Shown in pieces: positions 16,083-24,657 of a DNA stretch of 64,000 nucleotides. The notes below the pieces were generated by a model, which was not told the DNA's origin, did not search any database, and saw only the letters and a list, made by a program, of their open reading frames with translations. The position numbers were made by a program, and so were the translations under genes. Numbering within the stretch: the stretch's first letter is position 1; the number at the start of each line of letters is the position of its first letter. The stretch comes from Chelatococcus albus (GTDB taxonomy: Bacteria > Pseudomonadota > Alphaproteobacteria > Rhizobiales > Beijerinckiaceae), in assembly GCF_030067675.1 (NCBI RefSeq), contig NZ_JASJEV010000006.1, positions 1 to 64,000 on the forward strand. The letters run 5' to 3'.

Positions 16083-17150
16083 ATGTCGTTCCTGAAGCTG
16101 GAAAACGTCTCGAAGTTCTATGGCCCGGTCGGCGCCGTGATCGACATGGACCTTGCGGTCGAGAAGGGCGAGTTCGTCTCCCTGCTTGGCCCGTCGGGGT
16201 GCGGCAAGACGACGACGCTGCAGATGATCGCAGGCTTCGTCGAAGCCTCGCGCGGCACGATTCGTCTCGACGGGCGGGACATCACGCGGGCCAAGCCGAA
16301 CAAGCGCGGCCTCGGCATCGTCTTCCAGAGCTATGCGCTGTTCCCCCACATGAGCGTGTTCGACAACGTCGCCTTCGGCCTCGAGATGCGCCGCGTCCCC
16401 AAGGCCGAGCGACGCGAGCGCGTCAACGCGGCGCTCGCGCTCGTCCGCCTTGATGCCCACGCCGACCGCTATCCGCGCGAGCTCTCCGGCGGCCAGCGCG
16501 TCGCGCTCGCCCGCGCGCTCGTCATCGAGCCGCCGGTGCTCCTGCTCGACGAGCCCCTGTCGAACCTCGACGCGCAGCTGCGCGAGGAGATGCAGTTCGA
16601 GCTCAGGCAGATCCAGCGCAAGGTCGGCACCACGACCATCATGGTGACCCACGACCAGGCCGAGGCCCTGTCGATCAGCGACCGCATCGTCGTCATGCAG
16701 GCCGGCCGCGTCACCCAGGTCGACGAACCCTACCGGATGTACGAGCATCCGCGCACCCGCTTCATCTCCACCTTCGTCGGCAAGGCGAACCTCGTCGCCG
16801 GGCGCGTACGGGCCGAGGGCGCCGACCTCGTCGCCGATCTCGGCGCCACGAAGCTGGCGCTGCCGGCTGCCGACCTCGCCCCGGGCGAGGAGATCATCCT
16901 CGGCATCCGGCCGGAAAAGCTCACCTTCGTTGCCCCGGGGCGGGGACGGCTCGACGGGACTGTCGTCGAGCGCTTCTTCCTCGGTAGCCAGTGGCTCTAT
17001 CGCGTCGCCACCGAGCTCGGGGACCTCGTGCTCACGCGCCCCAACGACGGCCTGCCCGCGGTGGCGGAAGCGACCATCGTGGGCATCGACTGGCCGACCG
17101 AGCACGTGCGCGTGCTGAAGGCGCCGGCAGAACCGGGAGCGCAGGCATGA
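16083..17150 (+). CDS. ABC transporter ATP-binding protein, polyamine type (PotA/PotG-like)
   Basis: Energising subunit of an importer of the spermidine/putrescine class, 355 residues. Motifs in order: Walker A GPSGCGKTT (about residues 37-45), Q-loop FQSYALFPHM, signature LSGGQRVALARAL, Walker B VLLLDEPLSNLD, and the switch His in MVTHDQAEAL. A C-terminal TOBE domain follows from about residue 280. It is the first gene of an operon with two permeases, three dehydrogenase subunits and a binding protein. No ribosome site is visible before the ATG at 16083, unlike most neighbours. The next gene starts in the ATGA overlap at 17147. Confidence 0.93.
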   Translation: MSFLKLENVSKFYGPVGAVIDMDLAVEKGEFVSLLGPSGCGKTTTLQMIAGFVEASRGTIRLDGRDITRAKPNKRGLGIVFQSYALFPHMSVFDNVAFGLEMRRVPKAERRERVNAALALVRLDAHADRYPRELSGGQRVALARALVIEPPVLLLDEPLSNLDAQLREEMQFELRQIQRKVGTTTIMVTHDQAEALSISDRIVVMQAGRVTQVDEPYRMYEHPRTRFISTFVGKANLVAGRVRAEGADLVADLGATKLALPAADLAPGEEIILGIRPEKLTFVAPGRGRLDGTVVERFFLGSQWLYRVATELGDLVLTRPNDGLPAVAEATIVGIDWPTEHVRVLKAPAEPGAQA

Positions 17151-18022
17151 GCGCCCTCGCCCCGGCCGCCGCGCCGCGCGTCGCGGTGCGGCCCTACCTC
17201 CTCACGGCCCCGGCGCTTCTCCTTTTCGGCACGCTCCTCGTCGTGCCGCTGGCGCTCACCGCCGTCCTCTCCTTCAACGCCTTCGACCACACCACGGGCG
17301 TGAAGAACGAGCTGACGCTCGCCCACTACGCCGCGATTCTCACCGACGACTACTATTTCACCGTCTTCTTCCGCACCTTCTGGATGGCGGGCCTGACGAC
17401 GCTGATCACGGTCCTGATCGGCGCGCCGGAAGCCTGTGTGCTGAGCCGCATGCGCAATCCCTGGCGCTCCATCTTCCTTCTCGTGGTCGTCGCGCCGCTC
17501 CTCGTCTCGGTCGTCGTGCGCGCCTTCGGCTGGAGCATGCTGCTCGGCCCCGAGGGGCCGGTGAACAAGGCGCTCGCGCTCCTCGGGCTCGGGCCGGTGC
17601 GCTTCCTCTACACGCCGGTTGCCGTGGTGGCCGCCCTCGTCCACGTCATGCTGCCCTTCATGGTCATCCCCGTCTGGACGTCGCTGCAGAAACTCGATCC
17701 GTTGGTCGAGAATGCGGCGCTCTCCCTCAACGCCTCGCGCTTCACGGCGCTGACCCGCGTCGTGCTCCCGCAGGTGCTGCCGGGCATCCTCTCGGGCAGC
17801 CTCATCGTCTTCGGCCTCTCGGCAAGCTCCTTCGCCATCCCCGGCCTCCTCGGCGGACGGCGGCTGAAGATGGTCGCGACCGTCGTCTACGACGAATATC
17901 TGCACGAGCTGAACTGGCCGCTCGGCGCCGCCATTGCCATCGTCCTCCTCCTCGCCAACCTCGTCGTCATGCTGTCCTACAACCGGCTCCTCGAGGGCCG
18001 GTACAGGAAGCGCCTGGGCTGA
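17147..18022 (+). CDS. ABC transporter permease, polyamine type (PotB/PotH-like)
   Basis: Membrane subunit of the importer, 291 residues, with six predicted membrane segments. The cytoplasmic EAA-type loop reads ENAALSLNASRFTALTRVVL followed by PQVLPGI, the site that contacts the ATPase. The ATG at 17147 overlaps the stop of the ATPase gene (ATGA), giving translational coupling; longer upstream frames are shadows. The first segment begins RPYLLTAPALLLFGTLLVV. It is followed by the second permease after 5 bases. Confidence 0.92.
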   Translation: MSALAPAAAPRVAVRPYLLTAPALLLFGTLLVVPLALTAVLSFNAFDHTTGVKNELTLAHYAAILTDDYYFTVFFRTFWMAGLTTLITVLIGAPEACVLSRMRNPWRSIFLLVVVAPLLVSVVVRAFGWSMLLGPEGPVNKALALLGLGPVRFLYTPVAVVAALVHVMLPFMVIPVWTSLQKLDPLVENAALSLNASRFTALTRVVLPQVLPGILSGSLIVFGLSASSFAIPGLLGGRRLKMVATVVYDEYLHELNWPLGAAIAIVLLLANLVVMLSYNRLLEGRYRKRLG

Positions 18023-18027
18023 GCGCC

Positions 18028-18822
18028 ATGACCCGCAACGGCCCCGTGGCCCTCGCCTTCCACGCCCTCGTCGTCGCCTTCATGCTGGCGCCGCTCGTCA
18101 TCGTGTGTCTCGTCGCCTTCACGCCCGGGGACACGCTGAGCCTGCCGACCACCGGCTTCTCGCTGCGCTGGTTCCGGGCGATCTTCGTGCATCCCGACTT
18201 CGTCCAGTCGTTCTGGAACAGCCTGCGGCTCGCGGCCCTTGCGGCGACGATCTCGGTCGCCGTGGCGGTGCCCGCCGGCCTTGCCGTCGCGCGCCACGAC
18301 TTTCCCGGGCGCGACTTCCTCAACGCGCTCTTCCTGTCGCCGCTCATCGTGCCGCACCTCGTGCTCGGCGTCGCACTGCTCCGCCTCTTCGCCCTCATCG
18401 GCGCCACGGGGAGCTTTCCCTGGCTCGTACTGGCGCACGTGCTCGTCGTGACGCCCTATGCGCTGCGGCTCGTCATCGCCGCGGTCGTCGGCTTCGACCG
18501 CAGCGCCGAGCAGGCAGCGCTGTCGCTCGGCGCGAGCGAGGCCACCGTCTTCCGCCGCATCACCCTGCCCATGATCCTGCCGGGCATCACGGGCGGCTGG
18601 CTGCTCGCCTTCATCAACAGCTTCGACGAACTGACAATGTCGATCTTCGTCACCTCCCCGGCGACCGTCACGCTGCCGGTGCGCATGTACATGTACGCGA
18701 CCGAGTCCATCGACCCGATGATGGCGGCGATCTCCGCCCTGATGGTGGCGCTCACGGCCGTCGCGATGCTCCTCCTCGACCGCGTCTACGGCCTCGACAA
18801 GATCCTCGTCGGCCACAACTGA
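18028..18822 (+). CDS. ABC transporter permease, polyamine type (PotC/PotI-like)
   Basis: Second membrane subunit, 264 residues, with six predicted membrane segments. The EAA-type loop reads EQAALSLGASEATVFRRITL followed by PMILPGITGGW. PotC-type features include the conserved NSFDELTMSIFVTSPATVTL stretch near the end. It forms the heterodimeric channel with the permease encoded 5 bases upstream. The next gene begins 8 bases after its stop. Confidence 0.92.
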   Translation: MTRNGPVALAFHALVVAFMLAPLVIVCLVAFTPGDTLSLPTTGFSLRWFRAIFVHPDFVQSFWNSLRLAALAATISVAVAVPAGLAVARHDFPGRDFLNALFLSPLIVPHLVLGVALLRLFALIGATGSFPWLVLAHVLVVTPYALRLVIAAVVGFDRSAEQAALSLGASEATVFRRITLPMILPGITGGWLLAFINSFDELTMSIFVTSPATVTLPVRMYMYATESIDPMMAAISALMVALTAVAMLLLDRVYGLDKILVGHN

Positions 18823-18830
18823 GCCCCGCC

Positions 18831-19121
18831 ATGCCGATCCTCACGAGGCTCGCCGAGCACGACCGCCGCCCCTTGCGCTTCATGCTCGACGGGCGGCCCT
18901 GTATCGGGCGCGAAGGCGATACCGTCCTCACCGCCGTCCTGACCGAGGCCGAGCGCCTGCGCCTGAGCGAGTTCAGCGGTGCCCCGCGCGCCGGCTTCTG
19001 CCTGATGGGCGCCTGCCAGGACTGCTGGATCGCGACCGAGACCGGCGAGTGCCTGCGCGCCTGCACCACCTTCCTCGCGGAGGGCATGCGCCTCCTCACC
19101 GACCCGGGAGCGGCGCCATGA
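18831..19121 (+). CDS. Small [2Fe-2S] subunit of an amine/opine-type dehydrogenase (Fer2_4)
   Basis: Ferredoxin-like subunit of 96 residues, matching the small (gamma) subunit of HcnABC, opine oxidase and D-hydroxyproline dehydrogenase complexes. The cluster Cys residues lie in GFCLMGACQDCWI and in ECLRAC. The Ile/Leu-rich start PILTRLAEHDRRPLRFMLDG resembles the beta-grasp fold. Electrons would pass from the FAD subunits to this cluster and on to the respiratory chain. Its ATG follows the permease stop by 8 bases and its stop overlaps the next gene (ATGA). Confidence 0.86.
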   Translation: MPILTRLAEHDRRPLRFMLDGRPCIGREGDTVLTAVLTEAERLRLSEFSGAPRAGFCLMGACQDCWIATETGECLRACTTFLAEGMRLLTDPGAAP

Positions 19122-20506
19122 CAGCGTCCATCCGACCCGTCGTCGTCGGCGCGGGCCCTGCCGGCGTCCGCGCGGCGCAGACGCTCGTCGCCGCCGGTCT
19201 CCGCCCCGTCGTCGTCGACGAAGCGCCCGCCTGGGGCGGCCAGATCTACCGCCAGCAGCCACCCGGCTTCACCCGGCCCAAGCGCGCGCTCTACGGCTTC
19301 GAGGTGACACGCGCCAAGGCCGTGCACGCCGCCATGGCGGCCATCCGAGACAGGGTGGACTACCGCCCGCACACCCTTGTCTGGAACGCCGAGGGCGAGC
19401 GCCTCGACCTCCTGAGCGACGGGCGGGCGGCCACGCTCACCTACACGCATCTCATCCTCGCCACAGGCGCAACCGACCGCGTGCTGCCCTTCCCCGGCTG
19501 GACGACCCCGGGCGTCTATACCCTCGGCGGGGCGCAGGTGGCGTTGAAGTTCCAGGGCTGCGGCATCGGCCGGCGCGTCGCCTTCCTGGGTACCGGACCG
19601 CTCCTCTATCTCGTCGCCTACCAGTACGCGCGGGCGGGCGCCGCGGTGGCGGCGGTGCTCGACACGGCCCCCTTTACAGCCAAGCTTCAGGCTGCGCCCG
19701 GCATGCTCCGCCTGCCCGCGGTCTTCGCCAAGGGCCTGTGGTATCTCGCCTGGCTCAAGGCACGGGGCATCCCCGTCCGCAGCGGCGTCCGTCCCCTGCA
19801 GGTCGAGGGCGAGGCGCGCGCCACCGGCCTCCTGTGGCGTGAAGGGACCCGCGAGCGCCGTGTGGCGTGTGATGCCGTCGCCTTCGGCTATGGGCTGCGC
19901 TCGGAGACGCAGCTCGCCGACCTTCTAGGCTGCCGCTTCGCCTTCGACGCGTTGGACCGGGCCTATCTCCCCGTGCGCGATGCCGCCGGCCGCACCTCCG
20001 TGCCCCATGTCTATGTCGCCGGCGACGGCGCGGGCGTCATGGGGGCGGACGCGGCCGAGCGCGCCGGCGAGCGGGCGGCGCTCGCCCTGCTGCAGGACAT
20101 CGGCACCGCGGTCGACGGCGCACGCGCCCTTCACCTCGAGCGCGAGCTCGGCCGCATCCAGGGTTTCCGCCGCGCCCTCGAGCGCGCCTTCCCCGTTCCA
20201 GCCGACTGGGCGGCGAACGTCCCCGACGACCTCGTCATCTGCCGCTGCGAGGAGGTACGGGCGGGCGAGCTGCGGGCGGCGACACGCGAGGCGGGCGCCC
20301 GCGAGATGAACCGCCTGAAGGCGCTGACGCGCGTCGGCATGGGGCGCTGCCAGGGGCGCATGTGCGGCACGGCCGCGGCCGAGATTCTGGCGCAGGCTTG
20401 CGACACCGCCCCGGAGGCGGTCGGCCGCCTGCGCGGCCAGCCGCCGGTCAAGCCCCTGCCCGTCGCCCTCGCCCGCCACGTCGAGCCCGAGGAGGTTGGC
20501 CGATGA
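19118..20506 (+). CDS. FAD/NAD(P)-fold alpha subunit with BFD-type [2Fe-2S] domain
   Basis: Large subunit (462 residues) of the three-part dehydrogenase, similar to OoxA, HcnB and D-hydroxyproline dehydrogenase alpha. The first dinucleotide motif is VVVGAGPAGVRAAQ; the motif LILATGATDR and a second nucleotide fold with FLGTGPLLYLVAYQ follow. The C-terminal domain has CRCEEV and a later GMGRCQGRMCG, the four Cys of a BFD-like [2Fe-2S] domain. Its ATG overlaps the small-subunit stop and its own stop overlaps the next ATG, so the three subunits are translationally coupled. Confidence 0.88.
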   Translation: MTASIRPVVVGAGPAGVRAAQTLVAAGLRPVVVDEAPAWGGQIYRQQPPGFTRPKRALYGFEVTRAKAVHAAMAAIRDRVDYRPHTLVWNAEGERLDLLSDGRAATLTYTHLILATGATDRVLPFPGWTTPGVYTLGGAQVALKFQGCGIGRRVAFLGTGPLLYLVAYQYARAGAAVAAVLDTAPFTAKLQAAPGMLRLPAVFAKGLWYLAWLKARGIPVRSGVRPLQVEGEARATGLLWREGTRERRVACDAVAFGYGLRSETQLADLLGCRFAFDALDRAYLPVRDAAGRTSVPHVYVAGDGAGVMGADAAERAGERAALALLQDIGTAVDGARALHLERELGRIQGFRRALERAFPVPADWAANVPDDLVICRCEEVRAGELRAATREAGAREMNRLKALTRVGMGRCQGRMCGTAAAEILAQACDTAPEAVGRLRGQPPVKPLPVALARHVEPEEVGR

Positions 20507-21654
20507 TCGAGCGGCTCGTCACGCCGGTCGCCATCGTCGGCGGCGGCATCGTCGGCGCGTCGGCGGCGCTCGCCCTGCGACGCATGGGCCTTGCCGTCGT
20601 GCTCCTCGAGCGGGACTTCTGCGGCTCCCGTTCGAGCGGCGTCAACTACGGCGGCGTGCGTCGCCAGGGGCGCCCCATGGCGCAGCTGCCGCTCGCCGAG
20701 CGCGCCCACCGCATCTGGGCCCGCCTGCCGGAACTCATCGGTATCGACGGCGAATACGTGCGCTCCGGCCACCTCAAGCTCGCCCGCAGCGAGGAGGATC
20801 TCGCCTCCCTCGAAGCCTATCGCGAGCGTGCGCGCGAACATGGCCTCGACCTCGAGATCGTCGCGGGCCATGCCTTCCGGGCGCGATACCCGTGGCTCGG
20901 CCAGCGCGCACTCGCGGGCTCGCTCTCGCCCGAGGACGGCCACGCCAACCCGCGCCTCGTCTCGCCGGCCTTCGCCCGCGCCGCCGCCCGCCTCGGCGCC
21001 GACGTGCGCGAGCAGACGCGCGTGGACGAGGTGGCCCACGACGGCCGGGACTTCGTCCTGCGCTGCGGTGACCGGCTTGAGGTGCGCGCCCGCTTCCTCC
21101 TCAACTGCGCCGGCGCCTGGGCGGGTGCCATCGCCGAGCGCTTCGGCGAGCCCGTGCCCATGACGTCCGGCCATCCCAACATGGCCGTGACCGAACCGCT
21201 GCCGCTGTTCATGGATGTCAATATCGGCGTCGAGGGCGGCGGCATCTACGGACGGCAGGTGGCGCGCGGCAATTGCGTCATCGGCGGCGGCCAGGGCTAT
21301 GGCCTCGACGCCGAACGGGCGCGCCCGGCGCGCGAGGCCATCTTCGCGCTCCTCGTCCAGGCGGCCGAGCTCTTCCCCGAACTGCGCCACGCCCACGTTA
21401 TCCGCAGCTGGAGCGGCACGGAGGGCTACCTCCCCGACCGCGACCCGGTCATCGGCTTCAGCACGACGACGCCCGGGCTCGTCCATGCCTTCGGCTTCGC
21501 TGGCGCCGGCTTCCAGATCGGCCCGGCGGTCGGCGAGGTGCTCGCCGAGCTCGTGCGCGACGGCGCCACCCCCACACCGATCGCAGCCTTCTCCATCACG
21601 CGTTTCACCGGGGCTGAACGCGCAGCCCAACCCGCCGCAGCCGCGCCCCGCTGA
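20503..21654 (+). CDS. FAD-dependent D-amino-acid-oxidase-type beta subunit
   Basis: Catalytic DAO-family subunit of 383 residues, like OoxB, HcnC and D-hydroxyproline dehydrogenase beta. It has the N-terminal FAD motif VAIVGGGIVGASAALAL and the C-terminal SFAGAGFQIG-like closing motif AFGFAGAGFQIGPAVGE. The family oxidises C-N bonds of secondary amines, imino acids or glycine-like compounds. The exact substrate is not evident. ATG at 20503 lies in an ATGA overlap with the alpha-subunit gene. It is followed after 71 bases by the binding-protein gene. Confidence 0.88.
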   Translation: MIERLVTPVAIVGGGIVGASAALALRRMGLAVVLLERDFCGSRSSGVNYGGVRRQGRPMAQLPLAERAHRIWARLPELIGIDGEYVRSGHLKLARSEEDLASLEAYRERAREHGLDLEIVAGHAFRARYPWLGQRALAGSLSPEDGHANPRLVSPAFARAAARLGADVREQTRVDEVAHDGRDFVLRCGDRLEVRARFLLNCAGAWAGAIAERFGEPVPMTSGHPNMAVTEPLPLFMDVNIGVEGGGIYGRQVARGNCVIGGGQGYGLDAERARPAREAIFALLVQAAELFPELRHAHVIRSWSGTEGYLPDRDPVIGFSTTTPGLVHAFGFAGAGFQIGPAVGEVLAELVRDGATPTPIAAFSITRFTGAERAAQPAAAAPR

Positions 21655-21725
21655 GGGCGCGGGCCGCCAAGACCCAAGAGCTCGCCGGAGCCGTCGCCAA
21701 GCACCGTACAGAGAGGAAGAAGCAG

Positions 21726-22799
21726 ATGATGACTGACCGAAACCACGGGCTCCCCGCCACCCTCGCCGCGGGTTTCCTTGCGAGCGCGGCCATCGGCCTC
21801 CTCGCCGGAACCCCTGCCACCGCACAGACCAAGACGCTCTACGTCGGCATGAACGGCGGCGTCATGGAGAAGGGCTATACGCAGTACATCTTCCCGAGCT
21901 TCGAGAAGGAGCACGACGTCAAGATCGTCGTCGTTCCCGGCACCTCCTCGGACATCCTGGCGAAGGCCCAGGCCAACAAGGACAAGCCGATCATGCACCT
22001 CATGTTCCTCGACGACGGCGTGATGTACCGCGCCATCGGCATGGGGCTCTGCGAGAAGCTGAAGGACAGCCCCGAGCTCTCGGAGGTCTACCCGGCCGCC
22101 CGCCTGAAGGGCGACATGGCGGTGGGCATCGACATGGGCATGACCGGCCTCGCCTACAACAAGAAGATGTTCGACGAGAAGGGATGGGCGGCGCCCACGT
22201 CCTGGTCCGACCTCTCCGATCCGAAGTTCAAGGGCAAGGTCGTCTTCCAGTCCATCTCCTCGTCGAGCTTCGGCCTGCACGGCTTCCTGATGTTCAACCG
22301 CATCCAGGGCGGCACGGACGCGAATGTCGAGCCGGGCTTCAAGGCCTGGGGCGGCACCGTCGGGCCGAACGTGCTCGAGTATATCCCGAGCTCGGCCAAG
22401 ATCGCCGAGATGGTGCAGACGGGCGAGGCCGCCCTCTTCCCGCTCACCCCCACCCAGGTGGCGACGCTGAAGGGTAAGGGCGTGCCTGTCGAGTACGCCC
22501 AGCCCAAGGAAGGCTCCGTCGTGCTGATGGTGGCCCAGTGCGCCATTGCCAACAACAGCGAGCCCGAGCTCACGCAGAAGCTCGCGGCCTATCTCCTGAG
22601 CGCCGGCGCGCAGGCCAAGGCCCTGCAATACGCGAACCAGATGCCGTCGAACACCAAGGTGGTCCCGCCCGAGGGCACCGAGGAGAAGGTGAAGCAGATG
22701 AACACCTTCATGAAGGCGGCCGTCACCCTCGACTGGGATGCGATCAACGCCAAGCGCCCGGAATGGAACGCACGCTGGAACAAGATGATCGAGCGTTGA
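21726..22799 (+). CDS. Periplasmic substrate-binding protein, polyamine/family-1 type
   Basis: Extracytoplasmic binding protein of the importer, 357 residues. A signal peptide (about residues 8-34, ending TPATAQT) precedes the mature start KTLYVGMNGGVMEKGY. The internal motif GMTGLAYNKKMFDEKGW and the following TSWSDLSDPKFKGKV are typical of the PotD/PotF and ABC-type iron/thiamine group. The ATG at 21726 lies behind AGAGAGGAAG; an ATG three bases on is equally possible. It is unusual in being the last gene of the operon and in having its own strong ribosome site after a 71-base gap. A GC-rich hairpin follows. Confidence 0.92.
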   Translation: MMTDRNHGLPATLAAGFLASAAIGLLAGTPATAQTKTLYVGMNGGVMEKGYTQYIFPSFEKEHDVKIVVVPGTSSDILAKAQANKDKPIMHLMFLDDGVMYRAIGMGLCEKLKDSPELSEVYPAARLKGDMAVGIDMGMTGLAYNKKMFDEKGWAAPTSWSDLSDPKFKGKVVFQSISSSSFGLHGFLMFNRIQGGTDANVEPGFKAWGGTVGPNVLEYIPSSAKIAEMVQTGEAALFPLTPTQVATLKGKGVPVEYAQPKEGSVVLMVAQCAIANNSEPELTQKLAAYLLSAGAQAKALQYANQMPSNTKVVPPEGTEEKVKQMNTFMKAAVTLDWDAINAKRPEWNARWNKMIER

Positions 22800-22820
22800 A
22801 GCGACCCTGACCGTCGCGAA

Positions 22821-22842
22821 GGGCGGGCGCTGGCGCCCGCCC
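22821..22842. terminator. GC-rich hairpin between convergent genes
   Basis: A perfect inverted repeat with arms GGGCGGGCGC / GCGCCCGCCC separated by two bases lies 21 bases past the binding-protein stop and 67 bases past the 3-prime end of the patatin gene. It lacks a T-tract, so it may stall rather than terminate, or act in both directions. Confidence 0.5.
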
Positions 22843-22909
22843 GCAGCCGCCTGCAGCAGCCGCGGCGAAACGCGTCGGCGTTCCCACCGGGAATGGGCAG
22901 CGGCCCCCG

Positions 22910-24321
22910 TCAGCGCGCCGCCAGTCGATCCGGGTGCAATCGGTCGCCGATTGCGGCGACGAGACGTCCGAAGGCTGCATTCCGGCGCAGGGATTGCCGC
23001 TCGGCGGCGATGACAAAATCGACCTGCTCGGCCGGCAGGTTCAGGCTGGTCGGCACGGCGTCGAGCCGGGGCCTCACCTCTTCTCCCGCCCCGCGGAAAT
23101 CGACGAGATCGACCTCGATCGTCACGTCCCGGCAATCCCATCCCCCGAGCCCGCCGCGCAGGCGCGCAACCTCGGCGGGGGACAGGCGGCAACGCCAGTT
23201 CACCAGTTCACCGCGCCACTTCTCGAGCATCAGGCGCAGGTTGTCGTAGCTCTGGCGCACATTGGCGTCGATCGCCGTGTCGGTCACGGCCTGGGCGATC
23301 ACCGGGCCGGAGGGGCCGAGGGTCTCCTTCGCCCACTCGCCGCGCGGCCCACGCCCGGCGTCGACGACGAAAAGACGAAGCGGCGCAGCCGCACGGCCCG
23401 CCCGGGCGTCGGCGGCCGATAGGCGTTCTTCGCCGCCGCCCGCGACAGGATGAAGCCCTGCAGACCGAAATTGTCCGTCACGCCGCCGTCGACCAGCTTC
23501 ACGTAGCGCATCACCTCCGCATCTCGGTAGCGCTTCAATCCCTCGGCCAGGGCGCGCAGCCCGAGGGAGGCGGGATCGGTGGCCGCGAGCGTGCGCTCCA
23601 TCCAGAAGGGCGTGGCGTAATCGCAGGCCTGCGGATAGCTGCGCAGGACGACCGGCGTGAAGGCCACGGGCACGGCCGCCGAAGCCGCGACCGCATCGGC
23701 GAGGGGATAGCGGTCGAGGTCGGAGCACAGGGCGTTGAAGGTTTCATAGGAGAAGACGAAGGGAATGCGGTTGTAGATGTCGGAGGCGTTGACGAGCAGC
23801 GTCAGCCCCGGTCGGGCACCCAGCGTGCCGAAGGTCGCGCCGTCAAACAGATTGGCGTCGAGCCAGCGCGGCAGGCCCTTGCGGTCGTTGACCACGCCGT
23901 AACGCCATGCGGTCAGGATGTTGGCGAGGTCGATGTCGGTCTTGAGGTCGGCCACCACGTTGCGCAGCGGGAAGCGCTCGCGGAAGTCGGCGAGCGCCGC
24001 GCGCCCCTTGAGCGCGAAATAGGCCGCCGTGACCGAGCCGCCCGACACGCCGGAAACCACATCCACCGTCTCGACGAGGCTGCGCCCGCGCCCGATCCGC
24101 GTCGCCTCGAGTTCTTCGAGCACGCCGTGGGCGAAGGCTGCCGCCCGCGTGCCCCCGCCGGAGAAGGCGAGGCCGAGCACCATGTCGTCGGAGCCGGCAT
24201 CGCCGATGATGGGGGACTGCTTGGGAAGAACGCTGGTCGCGATGTTGACGGGCTCGACGTCGACGACGGAGGCACAGCCGACGAGGCCGAACAGGGCCAG
24301 GGCGAGACAGGCGAGGCGCAT
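22910..24321 (-). pseudogene. Patatin-like phospholipase lipoprotein, frameshifted
   Basis: Predicted outer-membrane or secreted lipoprotein with a patatin phospholipase domain. The signal peptide ends in the lipobox LVGC (Cys16). The nucleophile elbow is GVSGGS and the catalytic Asp is in VDGGVTDNFG; the oxyanion motif is SGGGTRAAA. All these lie before a frameshift at 23370-23373 (a TTTT run on the coding strand). The family sequence continues in the -1 frame as VVDAGRGPRGEWAKE down to 22910, including TAIDANVRQSYDNLR and WDCRDV. One missing base explains it. The enzyme core might still be made with a wrong tail. The start at 24321 lacks a ribosome site; a GTG at 24354 is an alternative. 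Confidence 0.75.
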
Positions 24322-24657
24322 GGCATCCGCGAGGAAGAGGAGAAACGAGGCCACCGCGACTGGATCCGCGCCGGTGAGAACGGCTCGCCGGCGCCAATGG
24401 CCGGCAGCGTAGCCTTCCTCCCGCTACGAAGCGATGACGAGATCTATCGTTTGCGAGCGGGTGGCCGCCCCCTTCGAACGCAGGGCGCGCGCCTTCGGGC
24501 AGGCGGATCGGGCAGCGGGGATGCCCGCCCGTCCCGGCAAGCCCACGGGGCGGGAAAGGCGAAGTAGCCTTCCGGCGACGTGACCGGTCGCACATCGACG
24601 ATCCCGGCCATGCCCCTCATTGTGCCGGCCGGCAGCCCGTGCTAGCGCCTGCCGGCC
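24322..24657. other. Intergenic stretch between patatin and exporter genes
   Basis: Divergent 336-base gap. No gene was recognised. It holds a short palindrome TGCCGGCCGGCA near 24628 and the sequence TGCCGGCC again immediately before the exporter ATG. No ribosome site precedes that ATG. No clear promoter could be assigned. Confidence 0.4.
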
